From Vibrio mangrovi (GTDB lineage: Bacteria; Pseudomonadota; Gammaproteobacteria; Enterobacterales; Vibrionaceae): a stretch of 64,000 bases of DNA. The DNA lies in NCBI RefSeq assembly GCF_024346955.1, contig NZ_AP024884.1, positions 496,001-560,000 on the forward strand, read 5' to 3'. The notes under the pieces are model-generated. The model was not told where the DNA came from, ran no database searches, and saw nothing but the letters and a program-made list of their open reading frames with translations. Below, in pieces: positions 9,202-17,418 of the stretch (within the stretch, counting starts at the first letter, position 1; every line of letters starts with the position of its first letter). The position numbers and the translations under genes are program-made.

Positions 9202-11048
9202 AAGAAAATGTAATTCAATTCAATGAATTAGCTCTTAGAGACGAAATCCTTACTGCCCTGAACAACATGGGTTTTGTCTCTCCTACACCCATTCAGGCTG
9301 CTGCTATCCCATTTTTGCTGGAAGGTCGTGATGCTTTAGGTAAAGCACAGACTGGTACAGGAAAAACTGCTGCTTTTTCTCTGCCTTTGCTTAACAAACT
9401 GATTATGGATCAGCGTAAGCCTCAGGCTATCGTGATGGCACCGACCCGTGAACTGGCAATTCAGGTTGCAGCAGAAATTAAAAATCTGGGTCAGCAGATC
9501 GCTGGCCTGAAAGTTTTAGAAATTTATGGCGGTGCGTCAATCGTTGATCAGATGCGCGCTCTGAGATCCGGTGCTCATATCGTTGTGGGTACTCCTGGAC
9601 GGGTAAAAGATTTGATTACCCGTGATCGTCTTCACCTGGACGAGTGCCATACATTTATTCTCGATGAAGCTGATGAAATGCTGAAAATGGGCTTCGTCGA
9701 TGATGTAACCTGGATTATGGAACAGGCACCGGAAAGTGCTCAGCGTGTCCTGTTCTCGGCAACGATGCCGCCAATGGTGAAAACTATTGTTGACCGCTTC
9801 CTGCGTGATCCTGCCCGGGTTGACGTCGCCGGTGCAAACCAGACTGTTGCTAAAGTTGAGCAACAATTCTGGGTCGTAAAAGGCGTAGAAAAAGATGAAG
9901 CTATGGTGCGTATGCTTGAAACAGAGGAAACCGATGCTTCGATTGTTTTCGTTCGTACCCGTCAGGATACCGAACGTCTGGCTGACTGGCTTTCTTCCCG
10001 TGGATTTCGAGCAACTGCGTTGCATGGTGATATTCCTCAGTCTTTACGGGAAAGAACAGTTGAGCACATCAAAAAAGGTGTGACTGACATTCTGGTTGCA
10101 ACTGACGTTGTGGCTCGTGGACTGGATGTGCCGCGTATCACTCACGTGTTCAACTATGACATTCCATTTGATGTTGAATCCTATATCCACCGCATTGGCC
10201 GTACCGGTCGTGCTGGGCGTCAGGGTAAAGCGATTCTGCTGGTTCGGACCAACCAGATTCGGATGCTGCGCACCATTGAGCGGGTAACTCGTTCTTCTAT
10301 GGAAGAAATTCAGTTGCCACACCGTGATCAGGTTGCACAGGCTCGTCTGGTAAAACTGAGTCAGGAACTGGAAACTGAAAAAGAACACAAAGCACTGGAG
10401 AAATTTTCCGAGCTGGTTGAGCAACTCAGAGACTCTCTGGATATCGACACCACGACACTGGCTGCTATGTTACTGAAACGTCAGCAGGGTAAACGTCCAC
10501 TGTTTTATATCGGCGAAGATCCAATGGTTGCTGAGATCGAACGCGAGAAACTGCGCCGTCGTGAACGCCGTGAAGGTGGTGGTAGCCGCCGTGGTTATGG
10601 TCAGGAAAATCAGGACTGGGATACTTACCAGTTGCAGGTTGGCCGTGAGCAGGGCGTACAGGTGAAAGATATTGTCGGTGCTTTGGCGAACGAGCTGGGC
10701 TTAGGCAAAAACTCGATTGGTGCAATTAAACTTGCACAGGGCCATACTTTTGTCCAACTGCCAAAAAGCATGTCTTCTGATGTTACCCGTAAGCTGCGTA
10801 AATTACGGATTCGCCAGAAAGATGTTGGTGCTGTTGTGTGTGATTTCAACGACTTCCGTGAATCTCGTGGTGGAAGTCGTCGTGATGGTGCTCGCCCAAA
10901 CCGTGAAGGTGGTCGTGGAGAAGGTCGCGGTTCCCGTGAGAATGGTCGTCGTGAAGGCGAACGCCGCTTTGATCGTAACCGTGGAGGTGATCATCGTGGT
11001 TCTCACCGTGGTGAACGTGGTCACAGCAGACGCCGTGCAGACGCATAA
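9198..11048 (+). CDS. deaD: DEAD-box ATP-dependent RNA helicase DeaD/CsdA
   Basis: This is a cold-shock RNA helicase that helps ribosome assembly and mRNA decay at low temperature. The order of motifs is canonical: Q motif (TPIQAAAIP), I (AQTGTGKTAAF), Ia (PTRELAIQ), II (DEADEM), III (SAT), then RecA-2 motifs ARGLDVPRI and HRIGRTGRAGR. After the helicase core come the DeaD-specific helical region, the DbpA-like RNA-binding domain (about residues 480-555) and an Arg/Gly-rich basic tail (RRDGARPNREGGRGEGRG), all typical of CsdA and absent from short helicases. The length of 616 residues fits. The start codon is buried in a potential leader hairpin, consistent with post-transcriptional control. 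A strong terminator follows. Confidence 0.96.
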   Translation: MQENVIQFNELALRDEILTALNNMGFVSPTPIQAAAIPFLLEGRDALGKAQTGTGKTAAFSLPLLNKLIMDQRKPQAIVMAPTRELAIQVAAEIKNLGQQIAGLKVLEIYGGASIVDQMRALRSGAHIVVGTPGRVKDLITRDRLHLDECHTFILDEADEMLKMGFVDDVTWIMEQAPESAQRVLFSATMPPMVKTIVDRFLRDPARVDVAGANQTVAKVEQQFWVVKGVEKDEAMVRMLETEETDASIVFVRTRQDTERLADWLSSRGFRATALHGDIPQSLRERTVEHIKKGVTDILVATDVVARGLDVPRITHVFNYDIPFDVESYIHRIGRTGRAGRQGKAILLVRTNQIRMLRTIERVTRSSMEEIQLPHRDQVAQARLVKLSQELETEKEHKALEKFSELVEQLRDSLDIDTTTLAAMLLKRQQGKRPLFYIGEDPMVAEIEREKLRRRERREGGGSRRGYGQENQDWDTYQLQVGREQGVQVKDIVGALANELGLGKNSIGAIKLAQGHTFVQLPKSMSSDVTRKLRKLRIRQKDVGAVVCDFNDFRESRGGSRRDGARPNREGGRGEGRGSRENGRREGERRFDRNRGGDHRGSHRGERGHSRRRADA

Positions 11049-11073
11049 TTAATTTTTCGTTCTATCCGGACAG

Positions 11074-11103
11074 AAAGGGAAGCGCTGAGCGCTTCCCTTT
11101 TTT
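11074..11103 (+). terminator. Intrinsic terminator after deaD
   Basis: 12-bp stem AAAGGGAAGCGC/GCGCTTCCCTTT with a 3-nt loop and a run of six T. Confidence 0.92.
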
Positions 11104-11770
11104 ATTCCTGCTTTGGTGTCAAAACTAAACAGATTCCGGTTTCCTGATAGCTCTCACTGCCAAAACTGGCTTGTCTGATGTTTTGATTTAATTGGCCAAA
11201 ACTTTGGGCATCTTTTCCTGTCGCCGGATCCATGTACGTCTGATCCGGTCTCATCATGACCCAGTGAAGACCGCCACTGGCGGTTTGCAGAACTTTTAAT
11301 ACTCTCTGATTCTCATGAGGATGGGGAAGAGCGGTTTGATTAACCGTAACTCCTTGGCGCTCACAGGCTTCTCTGGCCGCCGGGTAGAGGTGCATCAATT
11401 TATCTGAGTATTCATTAGGTAAGAAATACAGTGCTGAATTCAATCCTTGCTGATCCGCAGCCTGAATAATATGGTGAGGCAGAGAGTAACCGGCTTTGGT
11501 TAAATCATCATTTGGTCCTGAGCCTGACGTGATCCGGTAGAGCTTTTGTTCACACTGTAGTGATGTCTTAAGATCTTTCCCTGTTTTTAACTCTATTGCA
11601 CTACATAGTAAGCTCACGGCACCACATGAGTTCGTGTGAAGTTGTTTCATCCTGGTTTTGTTGAGATGGCTTGACTGAGTTTTTGAGATAGCATTTTGCG
11701 TTTGGGATTCAGTGCTGAGTGCTTCATTATTCAAATCAGGAAATCGACTTTCGTTCAGGCGACCGATCAT
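11102..11770 (-). CDS. Orphan papain-like (C39/effector-type) cysteine peptidase candidate
   Basis: I do not recognise a named family for this 222-residue protein. The first 40 residues are polar and low in structure, with no Sec signal. A folded domain follows whose spacing suggests a Cys-His-Asp papain-like site: Cys in TNSCGAVSLLCSAIE (near residue 49), His in SGGLHWVMM (near residue 170) and Asp in YMDPATGKD (near residue 182). Such an HW...DP pattern occurs in C39-like and bacterial effector peptidases. A GAGG lies 4 bases before the ATG. It is monocistronic and divergent from the AraC gene, with no immunity or transport partner nearby. The peptidase reading is inference; a transglutaminase-like fold is an alternative. 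Confidence 0.5.
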   Translation of the reverse strand: MIGRLNESRFPDLNNEALSTESQTQNAISKTQSSHLNKTRMKQLHTNSCGAVSLLCSAIELKTGKDLKTSLQCEQKLYRITSGSGPNDDLTKAGYSLPHHIIQAADQQGLNSALYFLPNEYSDKLMHLYPAAREACERQGVTVNQTALPHPHENQRVLKVLQTASGGLHWVMMRPDQTYMDPATGKDAQSFGQLNQNIRQASFGSESYQETGICLVLTPKQE

Positions 11771-11982
11771 GTGACCTCTATTATATTAATGGATATACAT
11801 CTTAATGGGTGTAGATAGTGAGTGGCTATTTATCACTTTTGGTTCAGGGCGAGATATTACGTTCTGGATATCATTTGCTGAATGAAAAATATCGGGGATA
11901 ATTTTTGTGTCAGTGAATTACAGTTGGTTTCAGCCAATCAGGTATACTATTTCATTCAATCCTCTGGTGTATCGAAAACTAC

Positions 11983-12696
11983 ATGCTAAAAATAAACACA
12001 TTGTCCATTCGGTCTTATAGCCGTCAGACCAAACAACATTGCCACAGTTTTCATCAGCTTGTACTGCCTGTTAAAGGGGTGATCAACATGGAGGTTGCGA
12101 CATTTAAAGGCAAAGTGATGCCAGGCGAATGTGTCGCTGTCAAAGCAGGAGAAGTTCATTACTTTGCTGCGGAAACTGAAGCAAAGTTTGTTGTAGCTGA
12201 TCTTGAGAGACTTCCTGAACCAATCATGACCTCGGGTACTGTAGTTTTTTCTATTACATCACCACTATTGCGTTATTTAAGTTTCATTGAAGAGCAGCTT
12301 AAATATCAGGTCAATACAGATATTGAAAAGTTAATGTATGACACTTTCTATGCTCTGATGTGTGCGCAGCAGGTATTAAAGCAATTCGATCATAGGATCA
12401 GAAATGCGATGGAATATATTGATGCTCATCTTTCTCAGCCTCTTTCCAATACACAATTGGCTACAATTGCTTATTTGAGCCCGACCCAATTCAAGAAGGT
12501 CTTCAAACAACAGACCAATCTCACGGTAACTCAATACATTACCAAATTACGTATGGAAAAAGCACAGGCTCTACTGCTGCATACCGATTACCCGATACAG
12601 ATCGTTGCTGAAACTGTCGGATATACGAATCTGACGGCATTCAGCCGACGTTTTTCACAATATGTCGGTTTACCACCATCCAAATATGCGCGCTAA
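11983..12696 (+). CDS. AraC family transcriptional regulator
   Basis: This is a 237-residue transcription factor with an N-terminal cupin-like sensory half (HSFHQLVLPVKG, then VKAGEVHYF) and a C-terminal double helix-turn-helix of the AraC/XylS type (about residues 140-237). The latter includes LSNTQLATIAYLSPTQFKKVFKQQ and the conserved end IVAETVGYTNLTAFSRRFSQYVGLPPSKY. The HxF(H) cupin pattern suggests a small-molecule ligand, not identifiable here. The next gene on the same strand, an EamA permease, starts 100 bases downstream and may be its target; this link is inference from adjacency. Confidence 0.9.
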   Translation: MLKINTLSIRSYSRQTKQHCHSFHQLVLPVKGVINMEVATFKGKVMPGECVAVKAGEVHYFAAETEAKFVVADLERLPEPIMTSGTVVFSITSPLLRYLSFIEEQLKYQVNTDIEKLMYDTFYALMCAQQVLKQFDHRIRNAMEYIDAHLSQPLSNTQLATIAYLSPTQFKKVFKQQTNLTVTQYITKLRMEKAQALLLHTDYPIQIVAETVGYTNLTAFSRRFSQYVGLPPSKYAR

Positions 12697-12796
12697 TTAC
12701 GTCTTTCAGGTTAATAAAACCGTCCGATCAGCAAAATAGAAGTGTCTTCATAGAGATAGAATTATTCCTCATTCAGGGACAATTTATGGGGGATTC

Positions 12797-13723
12797 ATGT
12801 CTTACAGAGATTCAGGTATCAGCGGTGTTTTGTGCGTTATGCTTGCCAGTGTCTTCTGGGGAACAACAGGAACAGCTGTCAGCTTTATACCTGATGTCAG
12901 CCCTCTGGCAACCGGAGCTTTTGCGACAGGAATGGGTGGATTGTTATTGCTCTGGAATGCGCGTCGTCATCTGCTCGCGGACCGTAAACAGTTTATTGCC
13001 CGGCCGGGGAGACTTATATTAGGAGCAATCTCTGTCGCAACTTATCCTCTTTCATTTTATAGCGCAGTTAAGCTTTCGGGGGTTGCGACAGGAACTTTGA
13101 TCTCACTCGCCAGTGCGCCTTTTTTTACTGTTTTGCTGGAACGTCTTATCAGCAAAAAAGCAATATCTTCTCAATGGGGCATTTCATTCTTAGTCGGCGT
13201 ATCCGGTATTGTGCTTTTAATACTTGGCCAGGAAAATCACATACAACAGACTGATCGGCAAAAATTTTATGTCTGGGGAATCTGTTTGGGCTTGGTTGCC
13301 GGTCTGTCATATGCTGTTTATGCATGGTTTGCGAGGCAGATGATAGAACAGGGAATTAGTTCGAAATCATCCATGGCAAGTATGTTCGGAGGTGCTGCAA
13401 TACTATTGTTACCTTCATTAGTCTTTACCGGAAAGAATGCATTTTCTGATATCCAGCATGTTACTATTATGCTCTATATGGCATTCATCCCAATGTTTTT
13501 GGGATATTTATGCTTTGGCTATGCGCTGAAGCAGATTGATGCTGCTAAAGCGACACTGATTACTTTATTCGAACCGGTAGTTGCGACACTATTGGCGGTC
13601 TGGATTGTCAGAGAAACGTTCACCACAATCGGCTGGTATGGGATGACTCTGATTATTTTGTGCTTAATTTTACAAACGGTGAAATGGCCGGCAGAGCAAA
13701 TACGGAGAACTGCCGGTGGATAG
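12797..13723 (+). CDS. EamA/DMT superfamily permease
   Basis: This is an inner-membrane drug/metabolite transporter with about ten predicted helices arranged as two EamA repeats. Hydrophobic segments begin at residue 9 (GVLCVMLASVFWGTTGTAV) and recur through ITLFEPVVATLLAVWIV, the family's conserved late repeat motif. Its substrate cannot be inferred; relatives export amino acids or small metabolites. A GGGGGA lies just before the ATG at 12797. The gene follows the AraC regulator with the same polarity and converges on dbpA with no clear terminator between them. Confidence 0.85.
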   Translation: MSYRDSGISGVLCVMLASVFWGTTGTAVSFIPDVSPLATGAFATGMGGLLLLWNARRHLLADRKQFIARPGRLILGAISVATYPLSFYSAVKLSGVATGTLISLASAPFFTVLLERLISKKAISSQWGISFLVGVSGIVLLILGQENHIQQTDRQKFYVWGICLGLVAGLSYAVYAWFARQMIEQGISSKSSMASMFGGAAILLLPSLVFTGKNAFSDIQHVTIMLYMAFIPMFLGYLCFGYALKQIDAAKATLITLFEPVVATLLAVWIVRETFTTIGWYGMTLIILCLILQTVKWPAEQIRRTAGG

Positions 13724-13757
13724 TGAAGTGATGTCCCCCATCGACAGGGAACAATCA

Positions 13758-15143
13758 TTAACGCAGGATTCTGGCTCTGAATTGGCGGCCTTTGATTTTG
13801 CCATTTTCCAGTTTTTTCACCGCCTTTTTACCGACGTTTTTCTGGACAGCAACATAAGCCCGCATATCAAACAGATTAATTTTACCGACCTGTTTGCCTT
13901 CAATGCCTTGCTCGCCTGTGAGTGCGCCGAGAATATCTCCGGCACGGATTTTCTGTTTCTTCCCGCCGGAGATTTCAATCGTGACCATTTGTGGCTGAAA
14001 CGCAGCCTGATTCAAGACTTCCTCTCCCGGCAGACTGACCGGATCAATCGGCATATTCATATATTCGTCGATTTGAGCCACCCGGATGCCTTCATTAGCG
14101 CTGAACAGGCTACATGCCATGCCTTTGCTGCCGGCCCGCCCGGTTCTGCCGATGCGATGGACGTGAACTTCCGGATCGCGGGACAGACGGTAGTTGATCA
14201 CCATGTCGAGACTATCGACATCCAGTCCGCGTGCGGCGACATCTGTCGCGATCAGGATTGAAACACTCTTATTGGCAAACTGCACCAGCGATTGATTCCG
14301 CTCCCGCTGCTCCAGATCTCCATGCAGATCAATCACACTGAAACCATCGTGATAGAGCGCATCGGCAACATCCTGAACTTCACGTTTGGTGTTGCAGAAA
14401 ATGACAGTGGATTCCGGTTGATGGGCCAGCAAGAGCTTCTTCAGCGCCAGCAGTCTCTCATCGTCATCACCGACCTGATAAAAGGCCTGATGAATGGAAG
14501 TATTGTCATGGGTTGACTCGACTTTCACCCACTCCGGCTCATGCATGATGCGCTGAGCAATGGACTGGATCTGCACCGGAAATGTTGCACTGAACAGCAG
14601 GGTTTGCCGCTGGGCCGGTACTTGTTCGATGATCGCATCTAACGCATCCTGAAAACCCATTTCCAGCATCCGGTCGGCTTCATCTAATACCAGTGTATTC
14701 AGCTCCGCCAGATCAATACGGCCTTTCTGCAAATGGTCAAGAATCCGGCCCGGCGTACCGACCAGAATATGAGCGCCGTGAGCCAGAGAACCGATTTGTG
14801 GTCCCATCGGCATACCGCCGCAGAGTGTCAGCACTTTGATGTTATGGATCGCTTTGGCCAGTGAACGGATCTCATTGGCAACCTGATCCGCCAATTCGCG
14901 GGTCGGACAAAGTACCAGAGACTGAACCCGGAAGCGTTTGACATTCAGGTTATGCAGCAGACTCAGACCAAATGCCGCCGTTTTCCCCGAGCCGGTTTTT
15001 CCCTGACCGATAATATCTTTGCCTTGCAGCAGAAAAGGCAGACTCTGTGCCTGAATCGGAGTCATGCTGGTATAACCCAGCGTGTCGAGACTTTGCAGCA
15101 GTCCCGGGGACAAGGGCAAAGAAGAAAAAGATAACTGGCTCAA
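13758..15143 (-). CDS. dbpA: ATP-dependent RNA helicase DbpA
   Basis: DbpA is a DEAD-box helicase that is specific for 23S rRNA hairpin 92 and acts in 50S subunit assembly. The helicase core is complete: TPIQAQSLP, GKTGSGKTAAF, PTREL, DEADRM, SAT, HGD, ARGLDVDSL and HRIGRTGRAG. Specificity is set by the C-terminal RNA-binding domain, visible from about residue 388 (KIRAGDILGALTGEQGIEGK through VGKINLFDMRAYVAV). Length (461 residues) matches E. coli DbpA. It lies 71 bases downstream of rhlE on the same strand, so the two may be co-transcribed. Base composition is higher in GC than in the neighbouring accessory genes. Confidence 0.95.
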   Translation of the reverse strand: MSQLSFSSLPLSPGLLQSLDTLGYTSMTPIQAQSLPFLLQGKDIIGQGKTGSGKTAAFGLSLLHNLNVKRFRVQSLVLCPTRELADQVANEIRSLAKAIHNIKVLTLCGGMPMGPQIGSLAHGAHILVGTPGRILDHLQKGRIDLAELNTLVLDEADRMLEMGFQDALDAIIEQVPAQRQTLLFSATFPVQIQSIAQRIMHEPEWVKVESTHDNTSIHQAFYQVGDDDERLLALKKLLLAHQPESTVIFCNTKREVQDVADALYHDGFSVIDLHGDLEQRERNQSLVQFANKSVSILIATDVAARGLDVDSLDMVINYRLSRDPEVHVHRIGRTGRAGSKGMACSLFSANEGIRVAQIDEYMNMPIDPVSLPGEEVLNQAAFQPQMVTIEISGGKKQKIRAGDILGALTGEQGIEGKQVGKINLFDMRAYVAVQKNVGKKAVKKLENGKIKGRQFRARILR

Positions 15144-15214
15144 AAGGGTATTCCTTATAAAAGTGATGCTGGGTGTCTGACGTTTAACGTTTTGATTGTT
15201 GTCGTTTGGGTTGA

Positions 15215-16405
15215 TTATTGACTGGTTCGCTTATGTTTTGGTACATAATTCAGAATCGAAACCGGAACTGGTTTTTTCGGTTCGAACCCGGCGATTTCCC
15301 GGCGCTCGATTAAATGGCCGAGACGGCTTTCAATCATGCACAGGTTTTTGAAATTGTCTTTAGAAACGAAAGAGATCGCCTCCCCGGATGCATTAGCTCG
15401 TCCGGTCCGGCCGATACGATGCACATATTCATCGGCCGGGAAGGGCAGATCGTAGTTGACTACTCGTGAGAGCGAATCAATATCGATGCCTCGCGCTGCC
15501 ACACCGGTTGCAACCATGTATTTGATTTGACCGGTCTTAAAATCTTCCAGTAATTTGGCCCGGATAGCCTGACTGCGGCCACTGTGAAAAGCTTCGGCCT
15601 GAATGCCCCGTTTTTCCAGTTGAGTGACCAGTTTGGCGGCACCATGTTTGGTTTCAATAAAAATCAGGGCCTGATTCCACTGATTCTCCTGAATCAGATG
15701 TGCCAGCAGGGCTGACTTTTTATCTTTATCGACGGTGATTAGCCACTGTTCGATACTGGCTTTTGAAGCCTGATTGGCCGCGATGGTAATTTCATGCGGG
15801 TTATATACCGCAGTTTTTGCCAAATCGCGCACTTTGCGGGATAAGGTTGCCGAAAACAGCAGATGCTGAATATTTTCCGGGAGCCGATCGAGAATTTTGT
15901 TCAGATCGTCGATAAAGCCCATGTCGAGCATCCGGTCTGCTTCGTCCAGTACCAGCACTTCCACTTCTTCAAAATAGACGGCTCGCTGACCATACAAATC
16001 GAGCAGACGTCCCGGCGTTGCCACCAGCACATCGACACCTTCGATCAGACGTTGTTTCTGTGGCTGTTCATCGACACCGCCATAAATCGCCAGCGAAGTC
16101 AGCGCCAGATGTTTGCCATATTGCGCGACTTTTTCTGCCACCTGAATGGCCAGCTCACGGGTTGGTACCAGAATCAGTGCCCGAATCCGTTTTTTACGCT
16201 GCGTCTGCCCCTGAGAGAGTTTGTCCAGAATCGGCAGGACAAATCCGGCAGTTTTACCGGTTCCGGTCTGTGCGGCAGCGATCAGATCCTTGCCCTGCAA
16301 AATTACCGGAATGGCCTGAGTCTGAATCGTAGTCGGCTGACGATAACCCAGTTCACTGACAGCTTGTGTCAGGGGAGCACTGAGTCCGAGTTGCGCAAAT
16401 GACAT
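15215..16405 (-). CDS. rhlE: DEAD-box RNA helicase, RhlE-like
   Basis: This is a second DEAD-box helicase with a full core (TTIQTQAIP, AAQTGTGKTAGF, PTRELAIQ, DEADRMLDMG, SATLS, HSGRSQ, ARGIDIDSL, HRIGRTGRA). The N-terminus MSFAQLGLS and the C-terminus with only a short basic tail fit the RhlE group, whose members modulate ribosome maturation and RNA decay. At 396 residues it is shorter than E. coli RhlE (about 450), mainly because the basic C-terminal extension is reduced. It precedes dbpA on the same strand. Assignment to RhlE rather than another short DEAD helicase (for example a Vibrio paralogue) is probable, not certain. Confidence 0.85.
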   Translation of the reverse strand: MSFAQLGLSAPLTQAVSELGYRQPTTIQTQAIPVILQGKDLIAAAQTGTGKTAGFVLPILDKLSQGQTQRKKRIRALILVPTRELAIQVAEKVAQYGKHLALTSLAIYGGVDEQPQKQRLIEGVDVLVATPGRLLDLYGQRAVYFEEVEVLVLDEADRMLDMGFIDDLNKILDRLPENIQHLLFSATLSRKVRDLAKTAVYNPHEITIAANQASKASIEQWLITVDKDKKSALLAHLIQENQWNQALIFIETKHGAAKLVTQLEKRGIQAEAFHSGRSQAIRAKLLEDFKTGQIKYMVATGVAARGIDIDSLSRVVNYDLPFPADEYVHRIGRTGRANASGEAISFVSKDNFKNLCMIESRLGHLIERREIAGFEPKKPVPVSILNYVPKHKRTSQ

Positions 16406-16602
16406 ATTTACCTCTGATGATTCTGGAACGGCTGGATAAGTGAAGCGCGGGATTTTACCATGAAGATTGCTTTGATGAGAGCTTTATCTGTATCTGTTGT
16501 TTGTCTTTGGTTGATTAAAGGTGGATCGGGGATTCAGATGAGCGACTCTTTGGCTTTGGGAATATGACGCACAATGTCTTTCTCTGATTTCATAGACATT
16601 TG
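16406..16602. other. Intergenic region between rhlE and the transposase relic
   Basis: I see no gene or clear structure here apart from the probable rhlE promoter. Confidence 0.4.
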
Positions 16603-16743
16603 TGTTATGTGTGCCAGGAAGGCCGCCCTGTACGCTACATCAAGGCTGATGATGAACTCTTATTACCGTTGATAATCGACCTCTGCGAAAAGCGTGGAAA
16701 CAACGGCTATCGGAGGATTACTGCGCATTTAAATCGCCGATGA
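16603..16743 (+). pseudogene. IS3-family transposase (OrfB) relic
   Basis: The plus-strand frame ending at TGA 16741-16743 translates to a block containing RPVRYIKADDELLLP and GYRRITAHLNRR. This is the conserved segment before the DDE core of IS3/IS2-type OrfB transposases (compare the general pattern of an acidic helix followed by GYRR.TA.L.R). There is no start codon, the catalytic core is missing and no inverted repeats are visible, so only a fragment of about 45 codons survives. It borders the AT-rich PAAR module and is evidence of past mobile-element activity there. Confidence 0.65.
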
Positions 16744-16869
16744 AACACGGCAGCTTGCCAAGTCACTCGGTACTGTTTTGCCCGTTTGATGTGTTGGGCG
16801 ACTTATCAGATCGCACAAACTTTACCGAGTTCCTTTCTTTTTCTTCTCGTCTCCACTAATCAACCTAAA

Positions 16870-17418
16870 TCATAGTGAATCCGTAATTTGTGCTGCATAA
16901 CAATAGGGCTGGTCATTTTCATCCAATTTCTTGCGACTTAAGAATTGAATTGTTACCATTTTATTTAGTTGCCAAATTTTATATATCTTTTCTTGTTCAC
17001 ATGTGTAGGTGATTCTATTATTTTTATCAATAAATGAAAGGTCCAATATATCCATGCCATCATATTTTTCACTTTCTTCACTTTTCACCATTTTTTTATC
17101 AGCAGAAATAATTATTTTTTCTTTGTATGGACCAATGTAGATGTTTTTTTGCATCACAAATGAGTATATTTTTACTATGGAATTACGAAGGGATTCTTCA
17201 GGTAACTCTATATTAATTGCTACCTTACCTGCATAGTCATCAGCTAATGGTTTAAATGGATTTGTTGTGTTGATTTCATTTAAAATGATATTTTTGAAAT
17301 CTTCTTCTGACCAACTCTGTTTATGAAATACTGCCATTCCCGACATATTTGACCCCTGTGATTGATAGGTGAAAATGAACAAGATAGTTAAAACTGCTAT
17401 TATACGCTTCATGACCAT
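16870..17418 (-). CDS. Secreted small protein, candidate immunity protein of the PAAR module
   Basis: I do not recognise the family. The 182-residue product has a clear Sec signal peptide (MKRIIAVLTILFIFTYQSQG, cleavage probably near residue 23) and a lysine- and glutamate-rich mature domain. Two cysteines (in YTCEQEK and QPYCYAA) could form a disulfide, which suggests a periplasmic protein. It is translationally coupled to the preceding gene: their ends overlap, and an internal ATG at 17412 forms the classic ATGA overlap with the upstream TGA; either start is possible. Position directly after a PAAR-linked toxin candidate and the export signal make it a plausible immunity protein against a periplasm-acting effector. 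That role is inference. Confidence 0.65.
   Translation of the reverse strand: MVMKRIIAVLTILFIFTYQSQGSNMSGMAVFHKQSWSEEDFKNIILNEINTTNPFKPLADDYAGKVAINIELPEESLRNSIVKIYSFVMQKNIYIGPYKEKIIISADKKMVKSEESEKYDGMDILDLSFIDKNNRITYTCEQEKIYKIWQLNKMVTIQFLSRKKLDENDQPYCYAAQITDSL

Noticed and set aside
10465..11046. Several frames rich in Thr, Val or His over the end of deaD
   Set aside because: They are frame shadows of the Arg/Gly-rich repeat region of the helicase tail.
13716..14261. 181-codon plus-strand frame
   Set aside because: It lies antisense inside dbpA, whose helicase motifs are unambiguous, so it is a shadow.
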